Shown: positions 43,026 to 50,703 of the stretch, piece after piece | Layout: each line of letters opens with the position of its first letter | Numbering within the stretch: the first letter of the stretch is position 1 | NCBI GenBank assembly: GCA_028289345.1 | Contig: JANQQL010000042.1 | Span: 186,001 to 250,000, forward strand | Length of the DNA: 64,000 nucleotides | From: Planctomycetota bacterium | GTDB taxonomy: Bacteria > Planctomycetota > B15-G4 > SIAN01 | Direction: 5' to 3' | Notes under the pieces: generated by a model | The model's input: the letters and a program-made list of their open reading frames with translations, nothing else | Told to the model about the DNA's origin: nothing | Database searches by the model: none | Program-made: the position numbers and the translations under genes

Positions 43026-43253
43026 CGCCAATGAGGAATACTGACTTCCGCTGACGTTTCGCCAACGCGAGACGACCTACCGGCATCCGTGGCATCCCTC
43101 GGTGCGGTGGCCGAGAACCCGGATGGGCGCACGCCGAGGGGTATGCCATTCGTAGAAACGCGCAATGAAGTCTGTCGCGGCCTCAGTTCTTCTCCCTGGG
43201 ATGTCGATTCCTTGGACAGTCCCAAGCCCCCAAGGTGGTCCCGGAGAGGTGAG

Positions 43254-44525
43254 ATGACACAGACGGACGTGGCGACCGTGGAGCCGAAATCCCCATCGAC
43301 AGATGACGAGGTTTCGCTGGCAGAGTTCAATGAGGAGGCGCTGCGCAATGCACTGATCCGAGCGGCGACTGAGGAATTGTCTCTGGTGGCGGACTCTACG
43401 AGTCACACCATCGACAATCAGACTCAGACCATCGAAAAGGCGACCCAGTCCTTTGCCAGGATTTTCCAGAAGATGCAGGATGTCCAGGCCCATGTCTCAA
43501 ACATGGACTCGAACGTCTGCCAGGTGGTGGATCGAGTCACCACGACCTCGGAGGATCTGCGTCGCGTGACGGAAGGGATGACGTCCCTGGAAGCCCACGT
43601 GAACTCGGTGGACGGACTGGCCAAGACCGTGTCCAGTATCGCGGAACAGACCAACCTCCTGGCGCTGAATGCCACGATCGAGGCGGCGCGGGCCGGTGGT
43701 GCGGGCAAGGGGTTTGCCGTGGTTGCCGGCGAGGTGAAAGAACTCGCGAAAACGACGAAACAGGCGAATCAGCAGATCCGGGACACTCTGCTCCGCATCG
43801 AGTCAGACATCGAGCGACTGTCGCAGAGTGTCTCGCAATGCGCGTCGAACATGCAGGTGTCCTTGGATGCGGTGACCACGGTGCGGGACCGCGCGGCCGA
43901 GATCGGCGAACAGACTTCTTCCTTTGCCGATCAGCTGCAGGAGTCGGGTCTGGAGCTTGATGCTTCCGCGGTCGAAGTCAGCAACGAGGTGCGGGAGATC
44001 GATGTCATTCGCAAGTCGTTTTCCTGTCTTCTCGAGATGATGGAAACGCAGGGCGTTCCGTTCCAGACCATCGATGCGCTGGATCGACTCCGTCCCCTCG
44101 TCGAAGCCAGCGACTTCGCGGCGCCGGATCGATTCTCCGGCAACGAGGAGGTCTACACGCTCGGGGAGAAGGAAATCCTCCTGTCGGCGACGGACCCTCA
44201 GGGGAGGATCACCTTCGCCAACAACCGCTTCTACGAAGTGGCCCAATACGAATCCGGAGAGTTGTTCGGCGCACCCCACAACATCATCCGCCACCCGGAC
44301 ATGCCAAAGACCGCTTTCGCGGACCTGTGGGAAGTCATCAAGCAAGGCAAGATCTGGCAAGGCTATGTCGCCAACCGCAGCAAGCTCGGGCGCACGTATT
44401 GGGTCAACGCCATGGTCTTTCCGTGTTTCTACGAGGGCAAGATCGCTGGCTACATTTCCATCCGCACCAAACCGGACCCCGAGAAGCTGGTTGAAGCAAC
44501 GAAGGCCTATCGACGCCTTCCGTAG
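43254..44525 (+). CDS. Soluble chemoreceptor with C-terminal PAS (Aer-like) domain
   Basis: 423 residues from ATG 43254, which has GGAGAGG 4 bases before it. Residues ~30-255 are a methyl-accepting coiled coil with the signalling hairpin SIAEQTNLLALNATIEAARAG, the part that contacts CheA/CheW. Residues ~300-415 are a PAS domain of the Aer type (TDPQGRITFANNRFYEVAQY; HNIIRHPDMPKTAFADLW; YWVNAMVFPCFYEG), which binds FAD in Aer. No membrane segment is visible, so it is cytoplasmic. The order MCP-then-PAS is opposite to Aer. No che genes lie nearby. Confidence 0.9.
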   Translation: MTQTDVATVEPKSPSTDDEVSLAEFNEEALRNALIRAATEELSLVADSTSHTIDNQTQTIEKATQSFARIFQKMQDVQAHVSNMDSNVCQVVDRVTTTSEDLRRVTEGMTSLEAHVNSVDGLAKTVSSIAEQTNLLALNATIEAARAGGAGKGFAVVAGEVKELAKTTKQANQQIRDTLLRIESDIERLSQSVSQCASNMQVSLDAVTTVRDRAAEIGEQTSSFADQLQESGLELDASAVEVSNEVREIDVIRKSFSCLLEMMETQGVPFQTIDALDRLRPLVEASDFAAPDRFSGNEEVYTLGEKEILLSATDPQGRITFANNRFYEVAQYESGELFGAPHNIIRHPDMPKTAFADLWEVIKQGKIWQGYVANRSKLGRTYWVNAMVFPCFYEGKIAGYISIRTKPDPEKLVEATKAYRRLP

Positions 44526-44605
44526 TGGGGGGGAGTGTGGCTTCCTGGCTTTTCCGGGGGCCGCATGCACACGGTTTCCAACCCGAGGAATCGCAGGCTG
44601 AGGAA

Positions 44606-47356
44606 TCACAGGCCCAGCTGATCCTCCGCCGAGGCGTTGGGATCGAAGAAGACCACAGTGGGGGGCGTCGAGTTTGTGAGCGGACCCGGCCACAAGTACA
44701 GGGCCCCCCCGTTCATTGCTGCCACATCTGCACTGGAAGCGGCAGCAACCAGATCCAAGATCCCGTCCCCGGTGAAGTCGAAGATCTGGAATCCCTGGCC
44801 TGCGGCTTCTCCGAGTTCATCACACACTTGGGCGTTCGGATTGCCTAACGTCGCGGTGGGAGTCGTATCGCCACTCAGCGATCCCCCGGCGAACACGGCG
44901 ATCACTCCGGCATCTGCAATTCCTTGGAAGTCGTGGTACTTCGACATGACGACGATGTCGAGAATGCCATCGTCTGTCACGTCCGAGATCCACAGACCTT
45001 CGCCCCCTCCAAAGGGCTCGAATCCCGGGTAGCCCAGTCGATCGAGAGTGGTGGGGGAGTCCAGGCGCAAGGTCGCGTGGGCCGCTTGTTCTCCGTGGAG
45101 CGATGGGCCGCCGTACCAGACGAAGACCGCGCCGGCATCGGAAACGACGGTGGTCCCGCTTTCTGTTTCCAGTTCGACATCTGCGAGGGGAGCCGCCGCG
45201 ATCACGTCTCCAATGCCATCCCCGTTGACGTCCCCGGTGCGGAAATCCAGTCCATAGGACAGGACGTTTCCAAGGGCTGCGTTTGCTCCGCCGGACCCAG
45301 GGATCAGCATTGCTGTCGGGGAACTCTGTGGGTTGCCCGGTCCACCGGCCCAGACGCACAGCGCTCCCGAGTCCACTTCTCCAGCGTCGATGTAGCGACT
45401 CCCGGAAATGATGTCCGGGTGACCGTCCCCGGTCACGTCGGCAATCTGCAATCCGGCTTGGCCAAGCTTGTCACCGTTGCTGGGGTTGGCCGTTTCGAGC
45501 GACGCCGACGGGTACAAGGCGGGACCGTCGACCACGAAGTCATGTCCGTACCAGACGAACACGCCGCCCACATCCGTCAGTCCGGTGAAGTCCTTGTTCG
45601 AGGCTCCTCCGATGATGTCGAGGATGCCGTCGGCATCGATGTCGGCCATGCGAAACCCATTTCGGTCCAGGTACTGACCGTTGTCCAGATCCCCGAGTTC
45701 GTCGTCGGCAAAGGTCTCGTCTGCACGAAACGTCACGTCGGAATCGGTTCGACCCAGAAAGTTCGCGGCCTTCCACAGGTAGGCTCTGCCCGCATCCTCC
45801 TTGGTTTGGACCTTGGCACCAGGGGCGCAGGCGAAGATGTCGGCGACTCCGTCCCCCGTGAAATCCTCGACCAAGAATCCTTCCCCTTCGAACACATGGC
45901 AGAGCTGATCCGAATCATTGCCGTTCAGGATCTCCAGGCAGGCATCTTCTTTGGTGTTGCCCGACCAGGTGGGACCTTTCCAAACAAACAGGAGCCCCTG
46001 GTTGCTACGGGGAGGGACGCGAACATCTGCTTGGGACGCTCCCGCCACCAGATCCAGGTGCCCGTCGCCGGTCACGTCCGCGAATCGGTATCCCAGGCCC
46101 GAAGTCTTCCCCAGGCCGTCATTGTCGGCCGGGTTGTCGACCACGAAGATGACGTCGGGTAGGTGGGTGCCGGAGTAATCTCCGCCACCCCACCACAGAT
46201 AGATGCCTCCCGAATCCGACTTGGCGTGGTCACTGGACTCACTGGCGACGACTAGGTCCCGGTGGCCATCCTGGTTCACGTCTACGAGCTGCATTCCCTG
46301 CTTGCTCGAGTTCCCCAATCGTTCCATGGTCCCGTTGATGAGGGTGAATTCTGCGTCGGGCTCGACGGAGCCACGAACGCCTTGCCCGCCTTTCCAAAGA
46401 TAGACCGCTCCCGTCTCCGGGCGACCGTTGACCTCGGCACGTTGGGAGAGAGCCAAGACATCGACAATGCCGTCGTCCGTGAAGTCGACCAAGAGGACTC
46501 CCAGTCCATTGGGCAGAGAACCCAGCTCGGAATCTTCTCCGATCCCCGGAACGTGAAGAGTCGCGTCCGGAGTGGTTTTCTTGCGCAGGCTCGGGCCACC
46601 CGTCCACACGTAAATCGCCCCGAGATCTTCCACTCCGAGGTGGTCGGCAATGGAGCTCGCAACGACGACGTCTTTCACTCCGTCACCGGTGATGTCCCGC
46701 AACTGCAGACCAGGAGCCCCGCGGGTGTAAGAAAGACAGTCTTCCGCCGCCGCTCCGGGCACTGTCAGCTTGTTGGTCGGAGTACTTGCGGGGCTCGCTC
46801 CGCCTTCCCAAACGTACAGCGCGCCGGTATCCAGAACCGGGCCTTGGTCGACGTAATGAGCAATGGCCACCACGTCGAGGATTCCGTCGCCCGTCACGTC
46901 TCCCACGGTCATCGCCGAGTGGCTGCTTTCTCCGAGGACGTGGACCTCCACCGACTTCTTGGCTCTCACTTCTGGATGGACCGAGTCGGTCACGAGGAAC
47001 TGGAAGTCGTGAAAGCCGCCTTCCGCATCGGTGACGATCCACTGGGCGGACCGCCTGGCGCCAGAGGAAACCTGCTTCATGGGAGGCACGACCATGCCCG
47101 GGACCGGATTCAGCAAAGTCACGTCGACCGGGTTCCCCGACGGCGAATGCACACGAATTTCGAACGGGACCGTTTCCCCCGTGTTCACGAACAGGGGCAA
47201 GTTCACTCGGACCGAGGGACGGGCCACCGCCAGCACGTTGTCCTGAGGAGGGACATCCAGTTCCACCTGAGCCCCAAGAGAGGGACCGAAGAACGCGCAA
47301 CCCAACCCGACCATGACAGTCTTTCGCCAGCGGTTCTGGAAATGCATGGTCGCCAT
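44606..47356 (-). CDS. Large secreted FG-GAP protein with eleven repeats
   Basis: 916 residues, signal peptide ending ...CAFFGPSLGAQ. Residues ~40-140 look like an Ig-like or beta-sandwich domain (FEIRVHSPSGNPVDVTLLNP). Then eleven calcium-loop repeats about 70 residues apart, for example VGDVTGDGILDVVAIAHY, ADVTGDGHLDLVAGASQ, EDFTGDGVADIFACAPG and FDFTGDGILDLVAAASS, each preceded by a GALYVWxGG strand. Eleven do not fit a single seven-bladed propeller, so either two propellers or an unusual ring is implied. Likely an exported surface protein. Convergent with the chemoreceptor gene. Confidence 0.87.
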   Translation of the reverse strand: MATMHFQNRWRKTVMVGLGCAFFGPSLGAQVELDVPPQDNVLAVARPSVRVNLPLFVNTGETVPFEIRVHSPSGNPVDVTLLNPVPGMVVPPMKQVSSGARRSAQWIVTDAEGGFHDFQFLVTDSVHPEVRAKKSVEVHVLGESSHSAMTVGDVTGDGILDVVAIAHYVDQGPVLDTGALYVWEGGASPASTPTNKLTVPGAAAEDCLSYTRGAPGLQLRDITGDGVKDVVVASSIADHLGVEDLGAIYVWTGGPSLRKKTTPDATLHVPGIGEDSELGSLPNGLGVLLVDFTDDGIVDVLALSQRAEVNGRPETGAVYLWKGGQGVRGSVEPDAEFTLINGTMERLGNSSKQGMQLVDVNQDGHRDLVVASESSDHAKSDSGGIYLWWGGGDYSGTHLPDVIFVVDNPADNDGLGKTSGLGYRFADVTGDGHLDLVAGASQADVRVPPRSNQGLLFVWKGPTWSGNTKEDACLEILNGNDSDQLCHVFEGEGFLVEDFTGDGVADIFACAPGAKVQTKEDAGRAYLWKAANFLGRTDSDVTFRADETFADDELGDLDNGQYLDRNGFRMADIDADGILDIIGGASNKDFTGLTDVGGVFVWYGHDFVVDGPALYPSASLETANPSNGDKLGQAGLQIADVTGDGHPDIISGSRYIDAGEVDSGALCVWAGGPGNPQSSPTAMLIPGSGGANAALGNVLSYGLDFRTGDVNGDGIGDVIAAAPLADVELETESGTTVVSDAGAVFVWYGGPSLHGEQAAHATLRLDSPTTLDRLGYPGFEPFGGGEGLWISDVTDDGILDIVVMSKYHDFQGIADAGVIAVFAGGSLSGDTTPTATLGNPNAQVCDELGEAAGQGFQIFDFTGDGILDLVAAASSADVAAMNGGALYLWPGPLTNSTPPTVVFFDPNASAEDQLGL

Positions 47357-47668
47357 GAGTTCTCCTTGCGCACAGTTGCTCGAGAGGGCAGTGCGGACCT
47401 CCCAACGCTTCGTGTGGGGTTCGTGTCTTCCGACGGTGGGAACGGTTGCGGAAAACTGGCGAATCGGACCAGACCGACCTCCAAACCGCCCACCAACAAA
47501 CGAGTACGGTCCGAATCAAGGACACCTGACATGGGCGAAGCCAAATCTGCGGAGAATCGGTTCGAGTCCGGAGAAGGAGGGGGGACAGGCCGAAGCGCAG
47601 AAGCGGACCCGCGGTGCCCCGGACCCGCCTCTTCCCGCCAATTGCCTCATCCATCCAGCGTTCGCAGA

Positions 47669-47708
47669 CCCAGCGACGCGAAGCGAGCCCAAACCTCATC
47701 CGCAGTTC
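47669..47708 (+). repeat. 40-bp direct repeat, left copy
   Basis: Begins CCCAGCGACGCGAAGCGAGC and ends CATCCGCAGTTC. Matches 50415-50454 at 39 of 40 positions in the same orientation. The two copies bracket the islet with the HTH-TIR-TPR gene and a tRNA. Confidence 0.85.
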
Positions 47709-47719
47709 TCGCGTCTGTC

Positions 47720-47877
47720 GTCATCCGGGTCGTGGGGCGAGGGGACCGCTTCGCTTCGTTTTTGGAGCTTCCGGGGTCAGCTTCGCTTGTCACTCCTGGG
47801 TGAGCTCGGGGGAGAGTGGATGCACGAGGTCGGACACCCCTGCGCCAGTCCCCTCCCCGGCCCCGAGACACGGGATG
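47720..47877 (+). repeat. Hairpin repeat, copy 3
   Basis: Inner edges GAGGGGAC (47739-47746) and GTCCCCTC (47848-47855), core in the same orientation as copies 1-2 (GGGGACCGCTTCGCTTC, CCGGGGTCAGCTTCGCTTG). The mid-core stem is GGGTG/CACCC where copy 1 has GGGACG/CGTCCC. Outer arms are imperfect complements (CATCCGGGTCG... / ...GACACGGGATG). Confidence 0.8.
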
Positions 47878-48084
47878 GCGAGTTACTTGTGTTTGGAATC
47901 CGATCCGTTAGGAGGTCCGGCCGTCACGCCTTGCTTGTCTGCTACCTCTTCACTGACCTTTGGGTGCTGGCAGATCTTCAGTCCGCTTGAATTTCTTTGA
48001 GTATGTGAATATTCATTTCGGCGGAGTTATGCTTCCTCGCCAGAGAGAACGGTCGACCTGACTCCAAGACGAGGGGTACCTGAC

Positions 48085-48453
48085 ATGCCCGTCTCCACGC
48101 TGTTCGCAGTTGCAGTCGTTTCGACTTTGTTTGGGATCGTTGCTGTTCGAGCTGGTCCGAAGCGGCTTGAGCCCGTTGCCAGGACTCTCAAAGAGTTGAT
48201 GGAGCGGACGAAGCCAACGGAAACGGCGTTTCGACTGTTTCTCGACAGTTTGGGCAGCCGGTCGCTGGATTGTTTGGTTTTGACGGAAGACGACAACCTG
48301 TTTCGCCCAGACGCCATGAAGGTCGTTCATGTTCCCTCTCGATATGGCGGTAGCACGATCTCCATCTGCGACCAGAAAACGGGGCGCGAGCGAATGACGT
48401 ATGTGCTTCCCTCGCATCCGAAAGGCACGATCCGATTGCTTCTCCCGCGCTAG
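48085..48453 (+). CDS. Small protein of unknown function with N-terminal membrane helix
   Basis: 122 residues. A membrane segment or signal (VSTLFAVAVVSTLFGIVAVRAG) is followed by a mainly hydrophilic domain without recognised motifs (LDSLGSRSLDCLVLTEDDNLF). GAGGGG precedes the ATG. It ends 60 bp before the HTH-TIR frame and belongs to the same less GC-rich islet. No homologue comes to mind; it could be an accessory to the TIR gene or simply cargo. Confidence 0.55.
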   Translation: MPVSTLFAVAVVSTLFGIVAVRAGPKRLEPVARTLKELMERTKPTETAFRLFLDSLGSRSLDCLVLTEDDNLFRPDAMKVVHVPSRYGGSTISICDQKTGRERMTYVLPSHPKGTIRLLLPR

Positions 48454-48512
48454 GACTCGAGCCGAATGACGAGGAAACGGTCTCGGAGGAGATCGCTTCT
48501 CGACTTCGGAAG

Positions 48513-50048
48513 TTGCAGCAAGCCAAAGGGCTGGCGCAAAACCACATTGCATTGCTCTTAAAGGTCAGTCAGGCCTGGGTCTCGAGGGGCCTTGCCGGAA
48601 AGATCTACCGGCCAAGGCAGTCTGCTTTGATGAGGCTGCGTGGCTTGACGGATTCCGCGCCACCTCGCTCAGTGTTCATCAGTTACTGCCAGAACGACAG
48701 CGTATGGGCGAACCGCCTTTGTGAGCACCTTGGGGATTTGCAGAAGCTACGACTGACAGATGCGTGGACCGAGCAGAGGATCGCAGAAACGGTGGATCGG
48801 ACGACCGAGATCGAAGATGCGGTTGATCAAGCGCAAGTCGTGGTGCTCCTCATCTCTCCTGAGTTCATGTTGTCCCCAATCGTCACCGAGCACAAGTTGC
48901 CGGAAATGCTCGAGCGAAAGCAGCGACGGTCTTTGACGGTCGTTGCACTCGATGTGCGGTCAATCACGGCTGATCCGATTGCATCCATTCCTTCCAGTTG
49001 CAGATTTCCTGATTCCGGTCAGTCGCTTCTCAGTCTGTCTCGCCCGAAGCGAGAGGAGTCTCTCACCGCCCTTGCCGATTACGTTCGACGAGCCTTGCAG
49101 ATCACTCCTTTGGAAGCCGCTTCGGCCGAGACTCATGCCAGGCCACGTCGGACAGCGACGACTTTGATTTCCTGTGCCATCAATGGTGGAGACCGCCGCT
49201 TGATTGATGAGTTGTTTGAGTATCTCGAGTCGACCGAGACCGGGGAACATCCATCCGCGGAAGTCGAGTTTGGGCATGCCGTCTATCAGAGGCTCACAGA
49301 TGGTTCCGATGCCGAAACTCGCTTGTCGGTCGTGATTTCTCGGGTCCCGGAGCACTCGTTGCAGGCACGTTTCGAGCGAGCGCTCCTGAACTACGGGAAA
49401 GGGAACCTTGACGCCGCGGTCGAAGATGCGGCGACGGTGGTCGAACGGTGCCCCGATGTTGGGACTCGTCATCTCGGGCGATGCTTGGTGGGCATTTGCC
49501 TCGCCGCTCAGCAGGAATCTCGGGAAGCCCGCTCTTATCTCGATCCGACGAGGAAGCTGGACCGTGTTCCAAGAGATCTGAGGATGATTTCAGCGGTGCA
49601 GTTTCTCATTGGTTGGCTTTGCGTTGAGACTGACGAACGAGCCTTGCTTCGTCGGATTCGGCAATCCGCGAACACTCTCTTGGAAGAATACGGTCGAGAT
49701 TTCCGTTTGGGCGAGTATCCGTACCTTCAGCGGGTTCTTCCGCTCGATCTGGTACTCATTCAGTTGCTGAAGAATCCAAGTTTTGATTTCGACGCGAAGA
49801 TGCCCAACTACGAGAGGCGGGGGTATGGAATGTCCTCGAGGGAATTTCTGAAGGAACATGGGGTGCGGTGGCGTGGAGTGGCAGCGGTGGCGGCGAGGAA
49901 CGCGCGTGTCCTACGCTCGAATCCGCTGGCCATGGATTCGCTCGCAGCCCTGTCCAAGACTTGGAAATCGTGGGACGGAACCCACTATTGTAAGGAGGTT
50001 CATGATCGCCTCGCGCTTTTCGAGAGTTATCTTTGCGGTGGTTCATGA
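48513..50048 (+). CDS. HTH-TIR-TPR protein, candidate defence effector
   Basis: At least 511 residues. Residues 1-~45 look like an XRE-type helix-turn-helix (KGLAQNHIALLLKVSQAWVS); ~50-190 is a TIR-like domain (SVFISYCQNDSVWANRLCEHL; VVVLLISPEFMLSPIVTEHKLPE, with a Glu where NADase TIRs keep theirs); ~200-440 is helical with TPR-like pairs (QARFERALLNYGKGNLDAAVEDAATVVER). TIR proteins of this layout are known as NAD-depleting anti-phage effectors; that role is inferred. TTG 48513 lacks a spaced Shine-Dalgarno, and coding-like sequence (SEEIASRLRK) continues upstream to a stop at 48351 with no ATG, GTG or TTG, so the true start is uncertain. Confidence 0.72.
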   Translation: MQQAKGLAQNHIALLLKVSQAWVSRGLAGKIYRPRQSALMRLRGLTDSAPPRSVFISYCQNDSVWANRLCEHLGDLQKLRLTDAWTEQRIAETVDRTTEIEDAVDQAQVVVLLISPEFMLSPIVTEHKLPEMLERKQRRSLTVVALDVRSITADPIASIPSSCRFPDSGQSLLSLSRPKREESLTALADYVRRALQITPLEAASAETHARPRRTATTLISCAINGGDRRLIDELFEYLESTETGEHPSAEVEFGHAVYQRLTDGSDAETRLSVVISRVPEHSLQARFERALLNYGKGNLDAAVEDAATVVERCPDVGTRHLGRCLVGICLAAQQESREARSYLDPTRKLDRVPRDLRMISAVQFLIGWLCVETDERALLRRIRQSANTLLEEYGRDFRLGEYPYLQRVLPLDLVLIQLLKNPSFDFDAKMPNYERRGYGMSSREFLKEHGVRWRGVAAVAARNARVLRSNPLAMDSLAALSKTWKSWDGTHYCKEVHDRLALFESYLCGGS

Positions 50049-50068
50049 ATCGACGGTTGCAAACGATG

Positions 50069-50145
50069 GGCGGGGTAGCTCAGCTTGGGAGAGCGTCAGA
50101 TTCATAACCTGAAGGTCAGAGGTTCAAATCCTCTCCCCGCTCCCA
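50069..50145 (+). tRNA. tRNA with CAU anticodon (second copy type)
   Basis: Full cloverleaf: acceptor GGCGGGG/CCCCGCT, D arm GCTC/GAGC, anticodon loop TTCATAA, T arm AGAGG/CCTCT with TTCAAAT, and CCA encoded at 50143-50145. Like the tRNA at 7462 it has a G1.U72 wobble and an A31xC39 mismatch; in addition the discriminator is C, unusual for Met tRNAs, which normally have A73. Lies 20 bp after the HTH-TIR gene. Identity (Met, initiator or Ile2) is not settled; C11:G24 speaks against initiator. Confidence 0.9.
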
Positions 50146-50414
50146 CCACCGCGGTATTGACGGAGTTCGACGAAGGAATCGTGGTAGCCATGGTCCTCCC
50201 CTCCTTCTTTGGAGAGATGTGGCACCGATTTGGTGCCAACCGGTCCGATTCGGGATCGATGAGTTTTTCGCTTCCGATGCCAAAAGCGAGATGACGGAAC
50301 GCGTCAGCAATCGTCTTTCGCAAGCTCGTCGAGCAACGTCTCTCCGAAGGAGAACGATCCCAAGCCGCTCCCTCCTCGTCCTACCAGCCGCTTCATCAAC
50401 GAGCGATCGCATAG

Positions 50415-50454
50415 CCCAGCGACGCGAAGCGAGCCCAAACCCCATCCGCAGTTC
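50415..50454 (+). repeat. 40-bp direct repeat, right copy
   Basis: Same orientation as 47669-47708 with one mismatch (AAACCC here, AAACCT there). Similarity continues weakly for ~25 bases upstream in both. Confidence 0.85.
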
Positions 50455-50463
50455 GCGTGTCCG

Positions 50464-50627
50464 TCGCCATTCGTGTCGCGGGGCCGGGGAGGGGACTGAA
50501 CGCAGGGGTGTCCGAACCCGTGCGACCGGAGTCCCCCGATCTCACCCCGGAGTGACAAGCGAAGCTGACCCCGGAAGTTCTTCAAAAAGAAGCGAAGCGG
50601 TCCCCTCCCCCGCGACACGAATGGCGA
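50464..50627 (-). repeat. Hairpin repeat, copy 4 (core inverted)
   Basis: 164 bp. Outer arms TCGCCATTCGTGTCGCGGGG (50464-50483) and its complement at the right end are perfect apart from a CCGG insertion, then the shared GGAGGGGAC edge. The core runs on the minus strand relative to copies 1-3, although the flanking 40-bp repeat keeps its direction. Mid-core stem GGGGTG/CACCCC. Confidence 0.85.
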
Positions 50628-50640
50628 CAAACCCCCAACG

Positions 50641-50676
50641 AAAAAACGCGGCGCCAGGTTTCCCCAGCGCCGCGTT
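50641..50676 (-). terminator. Intrinsic terminator of the sigma-54-type regulator gene
   Basis: Ten-bp stem AACGCGGCGC (50645-50654) / GCGCCGCGTT (50667-50676), 12-base loop, followed on the minus strand by a run of six T. It lies 28 bases past the stop at 50704. Confidence 0.85.
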
Positions 50677-50703
50677 CATGAATTCACTTGGTGGGTCGAG
50701 TGA

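Larger units (their letters stand above)
42710..43253. other. Intergenic region with two direct copies of the hairpin repeat
   Basis: Between the serine hydrolase and the chemoreceptor. Copies 1 and 2 of the repeat occupy 42715-42873 and 42908-43025; the remaining ~225 bases before the chemoreceptor ATG hold no recognisable gene (an in-frame extension from 43089 lacks coding character). Confidence 0.6.
47357..48084. other. Intergenic region holding repeat copy 3
   Basis: 728 bases. The first ~300 hold the upstream region of the FG-GAP gene and no credible protein; a 40-bp direct repeat (47669-47708) and repeat copy 3 follow; the last ~200 bases are less GC-rich and lead into the small gene at 48085. 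Frames across it are shadows. Confidence 0.5.
50146..50703. other. Intergenic region with direct repeat and repeat copy 4
   Basis: 558 bases after the tRNA. The first ~270 hold nothing recognised. Then come the right copy of the 40-bp direct repeat (50415-50454), hairpin repeat copy 4 (50464-50627) and the terminator of the sigma-54-type regulator gene. Confidence 0.55.

Noticed and set aside
43089..43253. N-terminal extension of the chemoreceptor
   Set aside because: Lacks coding character and ATG 43254 has a strong ribosome site.
50069..50145. Initiator tRNA-fMet
   Set aside because: C11:G24 and absence of GGG/CCC in the anticodon stem do not fit, although the weak 1-72 pair would.
42715..50627. 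CRISPR array
   Set aside because: The repeats are 120-165 bp, few, palindromic, kilobases apart in part and in both orientations; no cas genes.
42715..50627. Integron attC sites or IS elements
   Set aside because: No R-box core pattern, integrase or transposase is visible; MITE/REP-like is the closest description.
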